A stretch of 64,000 nt of DNA from Methylocapsa palsarum (GCF_900114285.1 NZ_FOSN01000017.1:1-64000); one strand, 5' to 3'; counted from the first letter of the stretch, positions 46,558 through 55,784 are shown. Notes: generated by a model from the sequence alone, not told the origin. Numbers and translations are program-made.

Positions 46558-47439
46558 ATCCGCGGCGAAAAGTTCACGCACCACCGCATCGGTTTCGAGG
46601 GTCCAGGGCCGTGGGCCGAAGCCGAATGTCCGGATAAACTTACCGCAATCGAAAACGGAATTCGCCGGACGGCGCGCGGGCGTCGGATAATCCGAGGTCG
46701 CAATCGCGGTGACTTTCGGATGACGCCCGGTGAAAGGAGCTTGCGCGTCGATGATGCGGCTCGCGAACTCGTGCCAGCTTGCCGATCCCGCGCCGGCGAA
46801 ATGATAAAGGCCGTAAACTTCGGAGCCATAAACTTCGGAGCGGAGCCGGGGCGCAATCTGCAAGATCGCGCCTGCGATGTCGCCCGTCGATGTCGGGCAT
46901 CCGCGCTGATCGGCGACGACGCGCAATTCGTCGCGCTCCCTGGCGAGACGGAGCATGGTTTTCAGGAAGTTGGCGCCGAAGGCGCCGAAGACCCAGGATG
47001 TCCGTAAAATGACATGGCGCGGCGCCGCCTTCCGGACCGCCTCCTCGCCCGCCGCCTTCGTGGCGCCGTAGACACCGAGGGGCGCGATCGGGTCGGTTTC
47101 GACATAGGGGCCCTCTTTGGAGCCATCGAAAACATAATCGGTCGAGATGTGGATCAGCGGCGTTCCCGCCGCGGCGCAGGCGGCGGCGATCACTCCAGGC
47201 CCGATCTCGTTGCCGAGCCGCGCGGCGTCGGGGTCCTTTTCGGCAAGGTCCACCTTGGTATAGGCCGCCGCATTGACGACAATGCTCGGACGCGCGGCGC
47301 TAAGAGCCTGCGAGACGGCCGCCGTATCGCTGATATCGACGTCGGCATGCGAAATCGCGGTATAGGGCATGGCCTTTAACGCCGCGGTCCGCTGCAGTTC
47401 CTGTCCCAGCTGGCCGCCGCCGCCAAAAATCAGGATCAT
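46555..47439 (-). CDS. rfbD: dTDP-4-dehydrorhamnose reductase
   Basis: A 294-residue short-chain reductase, last step of dTDP-L-rhamnose synthesis for surface polysaccharide. GGGGQLGQELQ binds NAD(P)H; NAAAYTKVDLAEKD, STDYVFDGSKEGPY and YGATKAAGEEAV (YxxxK) are typical. The segment SEVYGSEVYG is a perfect tandem duplication of five residues. The other rfb genes are not here. The stop codon comes from an end fragment of the dispersed repeat. Confidence 0.9.
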   Translation of the reverse strand: MILIFGGGGQLGQELQRTAALKAMPYTAISHADVDISDTAAVSQALSAARPSIVVNAAAYTKVDLAEKDPDAARLGNEIGPGVIAAACAAAGTPLIHISTDYVFDGSKEGPYVETDPIAPLGVYGATKAAGEEAVRKAAPRHVILRTSWVFGAFGANFLKTMLRLARERDELRVVADQRGCPTSTGDIAGAILQIAPRLRSEVYGSEVYGLYHFAGAGSASWHEFASRIIDAQAPFTGRHPKVTAIATSDYPTPARRPANSVFDCGKFIRTFGFGPRPWTLETDAVVRELFAAD

Positions 47440-47695
47440 TCGGGCGCCTTACGACGGTTTGCGCGGCCGGGGCGGACTCGTGGCCGCGTTCCCGACGAAC
47501 GGGCGATCTTTCGTCTCATCGTTTCCGCTTCCACATTCGGCCGACGCCGCAATCGCGATTGCATATCCCAGATTCGCGTCCGGCGTCTATTTGCGCGGCC
47601 CGGTTTGACCGGCGCCTTGCTTTTTCCGGCTCCGCGCCGCATAGCGCGCCATCCCTTTCCCTACGGCTTCGCCGGCGTCTTGAAGAGTGCTTTTC

Positions 47696-48793
47696 ATGGG
47701 TTTCAAATGCGGCATCGTCGGCCTGCCTAACGTGGGCAAGTCCACATTGTTCAACGCGCTGACTCAAACCGCGGCGGCGCAGGCGGCGAATTACCCGTTC
47801 TGCACCATCGAACCCAATGTCGGCGACGTCGCGGTGCCGGACGAGCGGCTGGAGAAGCTGGCGAAAATCGCGGGATCGAAAGACATCATTCCGACGCGGC
47901 TCGCCTTTGTCGACATCGCCGGGCTGGTGCGGGGCGCCTCCAAAGGGGAGGGGCTCGGAAACCAGTTTCTCGCGAACATCCGCGAATGCGACGCCATCGC
48001 CCATGTCGTGCGCTGCTTTGAGGATTCCGACATCACTCATGTCGAGGGCAAGATCGCTCCGATCGACGATATCGAGACGATCGAGACCGAACTGATGCTG
48101 GCGGATCTCGAAAGCCTCGAAAAACGCGCCGCCGCGCTGGAGAAAAAAGCCAAGGGCGCCGACAAGGAAGCCAAGGAGACGCTCGATCTCGCCCTGCGTT
48201 GCCTTGCTTTGCTGCGCGAGGGCAAGCCCGCCCGCCTCGTCGAGGTGAAGCCGGAGGAGCGCAAGATCTTCGAGGGGCTCGGGCTATTGTCGTCTAAGCC
48301 CGTGCTCTATGTCTGCAATGTCGAGGAAGAGGCCGCCGCGGAGGGAAACAATTTTTCCCGCGCGGTCGAGGCGCGGGCGGCCGCGGAAGGGGCCGTGGCG
48401 GTTACGGTTTCGGCGAAGATCGAGAGCGAAATCGCGGTCCTCGCCCCGGCGGATCAGAAGGACTACCTCGAAGCCGTGGGTCTCGCGGAGCCGGGCCTCA
48501 ATCGCGTCATCCGCGCGGGATATGACCTGCTGCGCCTGATCACCTATTTCACGGTCGGGCCAAAGGAGGCGCGGGCCTGGACGATCGCGCAAGGAACCAG
48601 GGGGCCGCAGGCGGCGGGGGTCATCCACACCGATTTCGAAAAAGGCTTCATCCGCGCCGAAACCATCTCTTACGACGATTACATCGCCTGCAACGGCGAA
48701 TCGGGCGCGCGCGAGGCGGGCAAGTTCCGGCTGGAAGGCAAGGATTACGCGGTCGCCGATGGCGACGTGCTGCATTTCCGGTTCGCCAACTGA
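47696..48793 (+). CDS. ychF: ribosome-associated ATPase YchF
   Basis: About 365 residues of the Obg-related, ATP-preferring YchF/OLA1 family. G1 GIVGLPNVGKSTLFNALT, G3 DIAGLVRGASKGEGLG and the C-terminal TGS domain (FTVGPKEARAWTIAQGT, DYAVADGDVLHFRFAN) are clear. It binds ribosomes and takes part in redox stress responses. I start at MGFKCGIVGLPN, nine bases after a GTG in the same frame. Confidence 0.96.
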   Translation: MGFKCGIVGLPNVGKSTLFNALTQTAAAQAANYPFCTIEPNVGDVAVPDERLEKLAKIAGSKDIIPTRLAFVDIAGLVRGASKGEGLGNQFLANIRECDAIAHVVRCFEDSDITHVEGKIAPIDDIETIETELMLADLESLEKRAAALEKKAKGADKEAKETLDLALRCLALLREGKPARLVEVKPEERKIFEGLGLLSSKPVLYVCNVEEEAAAEGNNFSRAVEARAAAEGAVAVTVSAKIESEIAVLAPADQKDYLEAVGLAEPGLNRVIRAGYDLLRLITYFTVGPKEARAWTIAQGTRGPQAAGVIHTDFEKGFIRAETISYDDYIACNGESGAREAGKFRLEGKDYAVADGDVLHFRFAN

Positions 48794-48810
48794 CCGCCCC
48801 CTTCGGGCGG
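48794..48810 (+). terminator. hairpin after ychF
   Basis: CCGCCC and GGGCGG form a 6-bp stem around CCTTC, starting right after the ychF stop. There is no T-run. Confidence 0.4.
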
Positions 48811-48941
48811 AGGCCGAACGCGCCGATCGTCGGGATCAGAGGCTCGCGGCAAGATTGAATTGGTTCGCCGGGGCGACTTGCTTAGCATGACGCAAGGGCG
48901 TTGGGGCTGACGCCTCCGTTCACCAGAGCCGGAGCCAGGGC

Positions 48942-49934
48942 ATGGATCTGACCTTTTACGAGGATGTCGCGGTCGGCGAGACCATCGAGTTTGGCGGCCT
49001 CGACGTGACGAAACAGGAAATTCTCGACTTCGCCGGCAAATTCGATCCGCAGCCTTTCCATCTCGACGAAGCCGCGGCGAAAGGCTCGATGCTGAAAGGG
49101 CTCGCCGCCTCGGGCTGGCATACGGCGGCGATGACCATGAGGATGAGTTATGACGGCTTCATCAAGAACTCGGCCTCGATGGGCGCTCCCGGCGTCGACG
49201 AACTGACCTGGCGCCAGCCCGTCCGCCCTGGCGACAGGCTCGTCGGCCGCCGCTCGGTGCTGGGCAAGCGGCTTTCGAGGTCGCGCCCTGAAATGGGAAT
49301 TGTGCAGAACGTCATCGAGGTGTTCAACCAGATTGGACAGACGGTGATGACGCAGAAAAACCCGTTTCTGATCGCCCGGCGAGGCGCGGCGACGCCGCCG
49401 GGGCGAAGATTTCGCGGCGCGCCAGATCCCGCGGCCGGGACGAGCCCCGCTCCTTACTCGAGGGCCTATCCGACCCATCTCGAGGATCTGCCCATCGGGC
49501 AGGCGGTCGAGATCGGCGCGCAGACGCTCACCCGGGACGACATCGTCGGATTCGCTAGGGCTTTCGACCCCCAGCCGTTTCATCTTGACGAGGACGCCGC
49601 GAAACAGAGCCATTTTGGCGGACTCGTCGCCTCGGGCTGGCAGACCGCCGCGCTCTGGATGAAGACATGGATCGCCCACAGGGAGGCGGCGGAGGCCTCG
49701 GCGAATGGCGAAAGCGCGCCCGAGATCGGGCCTTCGCCGGGGGTTTCAAATCTTGCGTGGCCCTATCCCGTCTATGTCGGCGACACCATCACCTACACCA
49801 CGAAATGCACGGGCGTGCGCCGCATATCGCGGCCGGGCTGGGGGCTGGGATTTTTTGAAAATCGAGGCCTCAATCAGGATCGCGTCTGCGTGCTCCGGTT
49901 TGACGCGGGCGTCTTCTGGCGGACACGGCCGTGA
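48942..49934 (+). CDS. double MaoC-domain dehydratase
   Basis: A 330-residue protein made of two MaoC hot-dog domains. The first has FDPQPFHLDE at residues 34-43 and GLAASGWHTA, the second FDPQPFHLDE again at 208-217 and GLVASGWQTA; a linker rich in Pro and Ala (about 148-175) joins them. MaoC proteins hydrate enoyl thioesters. Two separate neighbouring genes are common for this pair in related bacteria; here they are one chain. It overlaps bluB as GTGA. Confidence 0.85.
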   Translation: MDLTFYEDVAVGETIEFGGLDVTKQEILDFAGKFDPQPFHLDEAAAKGSMLKGLAASGWHTAAMTMRMSYDGFIKNSASMGAPGVDELTWRQPVRPGDRLVGRRSVLGKRLSRSRPEMGIVQNVIEVFNQIGQTVMTQKNPFLIARRGAATPPGRRFRGAPDPAAGTSPAPYSRAYPTHLEDLPIGQAVEIGAQTLTRDDIVGFARAFDPQPFHLDEDAAKQSHFGGLVASGWQTAALWMKTWIAHREAAEASANGESAPEIGPSPGVSNLAWPYPVYVGDTITYTTKCTGVRRISRPGWGLGFFENRGLNQDRVCVLRFDAGVFWRTRP

Positions 49935-50590
49935 AGGCGAGCGGACATCCTCCGCAAGCGCCGGCGTTCGATGATGTTTTCTCCGCCCGACTTGAAGATC
50001 TGTTCAAGTGGCGGCGCGATGTCCGCCGTTTCAGGCCCGACCCGGTCCCGTCCGGCCTGCTCGAGAATCTGGTGGCGCTCGCGGCGATCGCCCCCTCGGT
50101 CGGCAATTGCCAGCCGTGGCGCTTTGTCAGCGTCGCGTCGCCGGCGCGGCGGGAGGACGTCATCGCCAATTTCAGCGCCTGCAACGCCGACGCTCTGGCC
50201 GATTATGAGGGGGAACGAGCCGCGCTTTACGCCCGCCTCAAGCTGAGCGGGCTGCGCGAGGCACCCGCGCATCTCGCCGTTTTCAGCGATCATGCGACTG
50301 AAGCGGGCGCGGGGCTCGGGCGCAAGACAATGCCGGAGACGCTGGATTATTCCGTCGTCGCCGCAATTCACACATTCTGGCTCGCCGCGCGGGCGCGCGG
50401 TCTGGGCGTCGGCTGGGTGTCGATCCTCGATCCGCACAGGCTGGCGCGATCTCTCGACGCCGAGCCCGGCTGGAAACTGATCGCTTATCTCTGCGTCGGC
50501 TTTCCACAGGAGGAGCACCTCGATCCCGAGCTTGAGCGGGCGCATTGGCAGGAGCGGCTTGATCATCCGTCCCGTCTTCTCCGGCGGTAG
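49931..50590 (+). CDS. bluB: 5,6-dimethylbenzimidazole synthase
   Basis: A 219-residue nitroreductase-fold flavoenzyme that makes the lower ligand of cobalamin from reduced FMN and oxygen. FKWRRDVRRFRPDPVP, AAIAPSVGNCQPWRF and GLGVGWVSILDPHRLA are family features. The GTG start overlaps the MaoC fusion stop, so they are coupled, away from the main cobalamin run. Converges on rnpA. Confidence 0.93.
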   Translation: MKASGHPPQAPAFDDVFSARLEDLFKWRRDVRRFRPDPVPSGLLENLVALAAIAPSVGNCQPWRFVSVASPARREDVIANFSACNADALADYEGERAALYARLKLSGLREAPAHLAVFSDHATEAGAGLGRKTMPETLDYSVVAAIHTFWLAARARGLGVGWVSILDPHRLARSLDAEPGWKLIAYLCVGFPQEEHLDPELERAHWQERLDHPSRLLRR

Positions 50591-50609
50591 GGAGACTGGA
50601 GCTCCGTCT

Positions 50610-51095
50610 TTAGGGCTTTGGCCCCTGGCGACGTCTTCCCGGCTTCGCCGAATCGATCATTCCCAGAGCGCGGGCGATCTCCGCCTGCAACGTCGAGAAG
50701 TTCATTCCGAGCGCCTCCTTTTTGGCCACGATCACATAATCATGCTCCGGGCGGCCGGGCAGGGGGTTCAGTCCGCGCAGGGCGTCTTTGAGCCGGCGCC
50801 GTATCCGGTTGCGCACGACCGCGTTGCCGATCTTTTTCGTGACGGTGAGACCGAACCGCGGCGGGGTCACTTGAGCCCGCCCGTCGCCGCCGTCGGCGGG
50901 CGGGGAGGCGGGCGGGAGGACAGAGGGAGAGGCGGGCAAGGGGGCTGGCAAGGGAGCGGGAGAGCGCGCGGACTGCAAAGTGAAGGCGCTGGCGTGGAAG
51001 CGCTTTCCCTTCGCCGCGTTCTGAAATTCAAACCGCCGCTTCAGCCGCACGGGGGGCTGCGAACTCTTTTCGAAGCGGTCAATGGGCTTATCCAA
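50610..51095 (-). CDS. rnpA: ribonuclease P protein component
   Basis: A 161-residue RnpA, the basic protein that helps the RNase P RNA mature tRNA 5' ends. The signature RNRIRRRLKDAL is present, with RFGLTVTKKIGNAV before it. About 30 residues rich in Pro and Ala (SPAPLPAPLPASPSVLPPAS) are inserted between the first strands and make it longer than usual. The start is TTG with AGGAG 7 bases upstream. rpmH, normally just upstream, and yidC downstream are absent. Confidence 0.93.
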   Translation of the reverse strand: MDKPIDRFEKSSQPPVRLKRRFEFQNAAKGKRFHASAFTLQSARSPAPLPAPLPASPSVLPPASPPADGGDGRAQVTPPRFGLTVTKKIGNAVVRNRIRRRLKDALRGLNPLPGRPEHDYVIVAKKEALGMNFSTLQAEIARALGMIDSAKPGRRRQGPKP

Positions 51096-51131
51096 ATCAT
51101 CTCCTGAAAGGATCAGTGTTTTGCGACGCCG

Positions 51132-51204
51132 CCGATCGATCCAGAGTCAAAAGCTTGAGCATATTCTTGTCGATTGGATTGATTCAATCCGATCGGAATA
51201 TGCC
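51132..51204. repeat. MITE-like palindromic element, copy E (truncated)
   Basis: GATCGATCCAGAGTC followed by the full second palindrome and ending AATATGCC. The first palindrome is mostly missing and about ten bases are deleted. It stands 37 bases upstream of the rnpA start. Confidence 0.7.
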
Positions 51205-51375
51205 TGGTCGCCAGCCGGCCGCTTTCTTTAGTAGGAAAAGCGGAGCGCAGGAGTCAATTTATGCGTCTGATTCATCCTTTGGCGGCTTGGTCCGCAAAAA
51301 ATATTCAAAAATCTCACATAATGTCAGGCTGAATTCGACGCTGAAACGTCGATTGGCCGCGGCCGGGGGCAGGAA

Positions 51376-52548
51376 ATGGGGAATATCGTCGAACCAACGC
51401 AGGCTTACCTCAACTCCCTCGTCGCGCCGTATTTGAAAGCGCAGCCCTCGGGTCTCGGCTTTGCGATCGGTTACGCGAGCCCGAGCTTCCAGGGTGTCTA
51501 CACATCCCCTAATCCCGTACACAACCAGTTCGGCGCGCCGCTGACCCTTTCGGCGACAACGCCGTTCGAGATCGCCTCGATCAGCAAGACCTTCACTGCG
51601 ACTCTCTACGCCCTGTTGATCCGGGCGTCCGACCCCACTCGTACAATCGGCGACTACATCGCCCCGAACGGTCCCCTGCGAATCAGTGCGTCGCTCGGCG
51701 ACATCACGCTCGACCAGCTCATGAATTATACCTCGGGTCTTCCGGCGGACAATGTGGACGGTTCGGTCGACTCTCCGCCTTACTGGCCGCAGCCATACTC
51801 CATGCCGGCAATGCTGAGTTTTCTTGGCGCCGCGCCGCCGACTCTTTCGCCGCCCGGTCAGCAGTACCAATATTCAAATCTGGGCTTCGCCCTCATGTCG
51901 GCGATCATCGCTTGCGCCGGGACCAACGCCAACCCGCGGATCGGCGGCTTTGAAACCCTGATGGCTCACAACATCTTTGGTCCGCTCGGTCTGAGCGCCA
52001 GTTTTTTTGACGAAGCCTCGCTCGCCGGACTTCCGCTCGGCTTCAACTACAATACCACGCTGTCGCCGACCTATCAGGCGGTCGCGCCGGGCTGGCCTTT
52101 TTTTCCGGCCTATTTCGGCGCTGGCGGTATCGTCGCCACGCCGAACGACATGCTGACTTGGCTGTTGTTCAACATGGGCGTTTTGCAGAACGACATTCTG
52201 ACTCCGCTTCTGCCCGTGCTGCAAAAACCTTTGCCCGGCGTGACGTGGGAGGGCAATCGTTTAGGCCTTGGCTGGTTCATCAGTCCGCAGCAAGTCTGGA
52301 AAGATGGCGACCTCGATGGTTTCAGCAGTTATATCGCGTTTGTTCCAAGCGCCGATCCGGGCGCGGTCGCGTCGCAGGCCGGAGCTTTCGTTCTGGTCAA
52401 CGGCGACGGCGTCACCGATTCGCAGGGCCTTGATGTCGCAGCTTCGCTCACCAACAGCCTGTTGAATTTTATGGTCCCCGCTGAACGGGATCAATCGGCT
52501 TATCCCAGCTCGATCGTCAACAGGAGCCGGCGCCGCGCGAGGCCATAA
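51376..52548 (+). CDS. serine hydrolase, beta-lactamase/class C fold
   Basis: A 390-residue protein of the penicillin-binding/esterase class. The catalytic Ser and Lys are in FEIASISKTFTA (SxxK) and the second motif is YSNLGFAL (YxN); GAGGIVATPNDM follows. Such proteins act as D-aminopeptidases, esterases or beta-lactamases; the substrate is unknown. No signal peptide is visible and no upstream start in frame provides one, which is unusual, as most members are exported. GGGGCAGGA precedes the ATG. Confidence 0.8.
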   Translation: MGNIVEPTQAYLNSLVAPYLKAQPSGLGFAIGYASPSFQGVYTSPNPVHNQFGAPLTLSATTPFEIASISKTFTATLYALLIRASDPTRTIGDYIAPNGPLRISASLGDITLDQLMNYTSGLPADNVDGSVDSPPYWPQPYSMPAMLSFLGAAPPTLSPPGQQYQYSNLGFALMSAIIACAGTNANPRIGGFETLMAHNIFGPLGLSASFFDEASLAGLPLGFNYNTTLSPTYQAVAPGWPFFPAYFGAGGIVATPNDMLTWLLFNMGVLQNDILTPLLPVLQKPLPGVTWEGNRLGLGWFISPQQVWKDGDLDGFSSYIAFVPSADPGAVASQAGAFVLVNGDGVTDSQGLDVAASLTNSLLNFMVPAERDQSAYPSSIVNRSRRRARP

Positions 52549-52574
52549 ACCTCCTACGGCGAAACGGCGGCGTT

Positions 52575-53039
52575 TCATCGCGTTGACGCCGCGTCGGCGC
52601 AGTCCGGGCGAATGTAGGTCGCGTCAACGGTGAATCCGGAATGGAGATCGGATCTCCGCTCCTGCCCGTCCATGGTGATCTTTCCCTGCGCCCGATACCA
52701 CGTCGTGAAGTCGCCAGTGAACAGGAGGCTGTTGGTAACGCGCCCCTCTTTTGCTTCGCAGATAAAAGTCACTACAATCCGGTCGCCGTTTTTTGTGACT
52801 TCGGGCTTCGCGCAGCTTGGATCTTCGCCGATAATTCTGTCATCCGGCCCGATACAGGCTTCGCTGACATTGAGGCCGATTGCGGCGGAAAGCATCGAAA
52901 TCCGCCATAATCCCGATTTCCGCACCGGTAGAAGTTCTGACGAATTTGTCACTTGCTCGGCACATGAATCGCCCGTGAGAGCGTTCATTTGAGCGATCAT
53001 CGAGAGAAGCAAGTAAAGGACGCGCCTGGCGGCGCGCAA
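52575..53039 (-). CDS. secreted DUF3617-like protein
   Basis: About 154 residues, with an N-terminal hydrophobic stretch (RRVLYLLLSMIAQMNALTG) that may be a signal peptide. The mature part has the pattern SGLWRIS, EACIGPDD, a conserved CAKP, and VVTFICEAKEG then FTGDFTTWYRAQGKI, like DUF3617 proteins. The start is uncertain: TTG at 53039 keeps the signal, ATGs at 53000 and 52988 would shorten it. The frame reaches 53237, but that part looks non-coding. Confidence 0.5.
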   Translation of the reverse strand: MRAARRVLYLLLSMIAQMNALTGDSCAEQVTNSSELLPVRKSGLWRISMLSAAIGLNVSEACIGPDDRIIGEDPSCAKPEVTKNGDRIVVTFICEAKEGRVTNSLLFTGDFTTWYRAQGKITMDGQERRSDLHSGFTVDATYIRPDCADAASTR

Positions 53040-53427
53040 GGAGTCTCTGCTTCGGCAACGGGTTCGCGTTCCAACCCAAATCCGGCGATCCTTTACCAAC
53101 GTCTGTCTTCCCCCCAGACTACAAAGGCCGGTTTCAAACCGACCGATCTTCCAAGGGCATCCTACACTACGCTGCGCCGCGTTCGCGCGCCGAATAATTC
53201 CCGGCGCATCTTCCAAAAATTCCCGATTGCTTTTCATTGCGCATCGCTATCGGGGTCGTAAGGCTGCCAGCTAGAGCATATTCCGATCGGATTGAATCAA
53301 TCCAATCGACAAGAATATGCTCAAGCCTTTGATTCTGGAGCGATTTCTGATCGATCGCATGACTTCATGCGATCGGAAAGCACTCCAGGAGTTCCGCAAG
53401 GACGCCGATCGAAACTGGAGAGGTGAG
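53040..53427. other. gap between the DUF3617-like and pentapeptide genes
   Basis: No supported gene. It contains repeat copy F and the shared upstream region of two divergent genes. Confidence 0.4.
53271..53386. repeat. MITE-like palindromic element, copy F (inverted)
   Basis: It reads CTAGAGCATATTCCGATCGG to CATGCGATCGGAAAGCACTCC, i.e. the family in the opposite orientation to copies A-E. The TAG end is intact on the left; the other outer TA is lost. It lies 42 bases upstream of the pentapeptide gene start, and a false ATG inside it would lengthen that frame. Confidence 0.8.
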
Positions 53428-54084
53428 ATGCTCGGACGACTTCACGGAGCGCTATCCGCGCGGATGGGGCTTCTCTTAATCGTCGCGCTTTACGCCGCTG
53501 ATCCTGTCGCCCTGGCGCTCGGGGCGGAATTGACGAGATCCGAAATTGAGCAACGAATCCTGAGCGCGAAAGGAAATCGTCTGGATCTGGGCAATCTCGA
53601 TTTAAGTGGTCTCGATCTATCAGGCTTAAAGCTACGCGGCGCCGATTTCTTTTCGACGAACCTTTCGGAAGCGAACTTGATCGGCGCCGATCTCGCTGAA
53701 GCGAATTTCACGCGCGCCGATTTGCGGAAAGCCAGGCTTTCCAACTCCAATCTTCGCGGCGCCATCCTTTATGCCGCTCTCCTCGATGAGTGCGATTTCT
53801 CAAATGCCGATCTCAGTCTCGCACGCATCATCGGAGGCGGTCGGAGCGTCTCGTTCGAAAATGCAAAGCTCGCGGGCGCCGATCTCGGAGCGGATCCGAC
53901 GAATCAAGGTATGGTTCCAGTGCGCGCGGAATTACCCGAAGCCAATTTCAACGGAGCCGATTTGACAGGAGCCAATTTGACTCACGCCAATTTGTCATCG
54001 GCGACGTTCAAGGGAGCGAATCTCACGGGAGCCCGGTTGGATTATACCGTCATCGACGGAGCGGACCTTCGCGGCGCGCAGTGA
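53428..54084 (+). CDS. secreted pentapeptide-repeat protein
   Basis: A 218-residue protein. ATG 53428 has GGAGAGGTGAG before it; the open frame reaches 53317 only through repeat copy F. The signal peptide (MGLLLIVALYAADPVALALG) is followed by about two blocks of A(D/N)LXX repeats (for example LSGLKLRGADFF, EANLIGADLAEANF, GANLTGARLDYTV) that form a right-handed beta-helix. Such proteins act as scaffolds; a specific role cannot be told. Convergent with the cbb operon. Confidence 0.8.
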   Translation: MLGRLHGALSARMGLLLIVALYAADPVALALGAELTRSEIEQRILSAKGNRLDLGNLDLSGLDLSGLKLRGADFFSTNLSEANLIGADLAEANFTRADLRKARLSNSNLRGAILYAALLDECDFSNADLSLARIIGGGRSVSFENAKLAGADLGADPTNQGMVPVRAELPEANFNGADLTGANLTHANLSSATFKGANLTGARLDYTVIDGADLRGAQ

Positions 54085-54119
54085 ACCGGACCGGAACCTT
54101 GGGAAGATCGAAAAGACAA

Positions 54120-54803
54120 TCAGGCGGCCGCCCGTCGCTGCGCGCCCTCGGCGGCGCTCCTGATCGCGGCGATGTTCCCTGCGTAGTGGTTCGGGCCTCC
54201 CTGGAACACGGCCGAACCGGCGACGAGGGTGTCGGCGCCCGCCGCCGCGACCAGAGCGGCCGTTTCCGCATTGATCCCGCCGTCGACCTCGAGGCGAATG
54301 GGGCGTTGCCCGATCATCGCCCTCAGTTCCGCGACTTTCTCCACCGCCGAGGGGATGAAAGCCTGGCCGCCGAAGCCAGGATTCACCGACATCACCAGAA
54401 TGAGGTCAACGAGGTCGAGCGCATATTGGACGCTGGAGGCGGGCGTCGCCGGATTGAGCACCACGCCCGCCCGCTTGCCGAGCGCGCGAATCGCCTGCAG
54501 GCCGCGATGAAGATGCGGCCCGGCCTCGGCATGGATCGCGATCAGGTCCGCGCCGGCCTCGGCGAAAGCCGCAAGATAAGGGTCATAAGGCGCGATCATG
54601 AGGTGAACGTCGAAAGGCAGGCTCGTATGAGGCCGCAGGGCGCGAACGACAGCCGGACCGATCGTGAGGTTCGGCACGAAATGCCCGTCCATGACATCGA
54701 CATGGATCCAGTTCGCGCTGGCGTCCGCGATGGCGCGGACTTCCTCGCCGAGGCGGGCGAAATCGGCCGACAAAATCGAGGGAGCGATCACGATCGAGGC
54801 CAT
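54120..54803 (-). CDS. rpe: ribulose-phosphate 3-epimerase
   Basis: About 227 residues. It interconverts ribulose 5-phosphate and xylulose 5-phosphate in the Calvin cycle. [50 protein letters not shown] and EVDGGI are the family motifs with metal and catalytic Asp/His residues. The ATG overlaps the cbbX stop (TGATG); a GTG at 54806 lies one codon upstream. Last gene of the cbb operon. Confidence 0.95.
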   Translation of the reverse strand: MASIVIAPSILSADFARLGEEVRAIADASANWIHVDVMDGHFVPNLTIGPAVVRALRPHTSLPFDVHLMIAPYDPYLAAFAEAGADLIAIHAEAGPHLHRGLQAIRALGKRAGVVLNPATPASSVQYALDLVDLILVMSVNPGFGGQAFIPSAVEKVAELRAMIGQRPIRLEVDGGINAETAALVAAAGADTLVAGSAVFQGGPNHYAGNIAAIRSAAEGAQRRAAA

Positions 54804-55744
54804 CACACTTCCTTTCCACCAGACCGATCCGATCCGGCGGAGCGGTCCGCGTCGAAGACGCCGCTGGCGAGGATGTCGGGGGCGTCGATCGTCATGAGAT
54901 CGTCGACCGACACCGGATCGGTTCGTTCGAACTGCCTGTTTGCATGGCGCAGCCGCGCCCGGTCGAGCGCGTTGCGGATCGAGCGCGCGTTGGAGAACAG
55001 GGGCTGGCGCCGGCGCGCTTCGATGTAGCTCTCGAACGCGGCCGCGCCCGCGGCGCTGAAATGATAGTTCTGCGCGGCCAGCATCGAACGCGCGATCTCC
55101 ATCAATTCGCCGTCGCCATAGTCGGGAAAGTCGATATGGTGCGCGATTCGCGACCGAAAACCCGGATTGGAGCGGAAGAATTGGTCCATCCGGTCGGCGT
55201 AGCCCGCGAGAATCACCACAAGATCGTCGCGCTGGTTCTCCATCGCCTGCAGCAAGATCTCGATAGCTTCCTGGCCGTAGTCGCGCTCGTTTTCCTGCCG
55301 GTAGAGATAATAGGCCTCGTCGATAAAAAGGACGCCGCCCATGGCTTTCTTGAGGATCTCTTTCGTCTTTGGCGCGGTGTGCCCGATATATTGACCGACG
55401 AGGTCGTCGCGCGTGACGGACACGAGGTGGCCCTTGCGGATATAGCCGAGCTTGTGAAGAATTTCGGCCATCCGGGACGCGACGCTCGTCTTGCCGGTTC
55501 CGGGATTGCCCGTAAACGACATATGTAAGGTCGGGGCTTCGGAGGCGAGCCCGAGCCGCCGGCGGACCCGGTCGACCGCGAGGAGGGCCGCGATCTGACG
55601 GATGCGCAATTTGACCGGGACGAGTCCGACGAGTTCGCGGTCGAGCTTGTCGAGCACTTCCTGCGCATGCGTTTCCGTCAGTTCCCGGCGAAGATCAATC
55701 GTCTCGGGAGCGTCCGTCTCACTTAAGGTTTGACCCGCGTCCAT
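54803..55744 (-). CDS. cbbX: red-type RuBisCO activase CbbX
   Basis: A 313-residue AAA+ ATPase that pulls inhibitory sugar phosphates from form IC RuBisCO. Walker A GNPGTGKT at residues 79-86, Walker B VLFIDEA at 138-144, sensor [11 protein letters not shown] and the arginine finger region [10 protein letters not shown] are visible. I start at MDAGQTLSE with AAGG 6 bases upstream; the longer frame overlaps cbbS. Its presence agrees with the red-type RuBisCO next to it. Confidence 0.95.
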   Translation of the reverse strand: MDAGQTLSETDAPETIDLRRELTETHAQEVLDKLDRELVGLVPVKLRIRQIAALLAVDRVRRRLGLASEAPTLHMSFTGNPGTGKTSVASRMAEILHKLGYIRKGHLVSVTRDDLVGQYIGHTAPKTKEILKKAMGGVLFIDEAYYLYRQENERDYGQEAIEILLQAMENQRDDLVVILAGYADRMDQFFRSNPGFRSRIAHHIDFPDYGDGELMEIARSMLAAQNYHFSAAGAAAFESYIEARRRQPLFSNARSIRNALDRARLRHANRQFERTDPVSVDDLMTIDAPDILASGVFDADRSAGSDRSGGKEV

Positions 55745-55784
55745 GCGCATCCTTCGCAAGTATCGGTCCAGCGCAAGTATCGGG

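Noticed and set aside
47436-47642. 68-codon Arg-rich minus-strand frame with a repeated PGRANRR
   Set aside because: Composition is that of GC-rich noncoding sequence and it overlaps the rfbD start region; the repeat is short.
53317-53427. Upstream extension of the pentapeptide gene
   Set aside because: The first 37 codons are repeat copy F; the signal peptide and ribosome binding site fit 53428.
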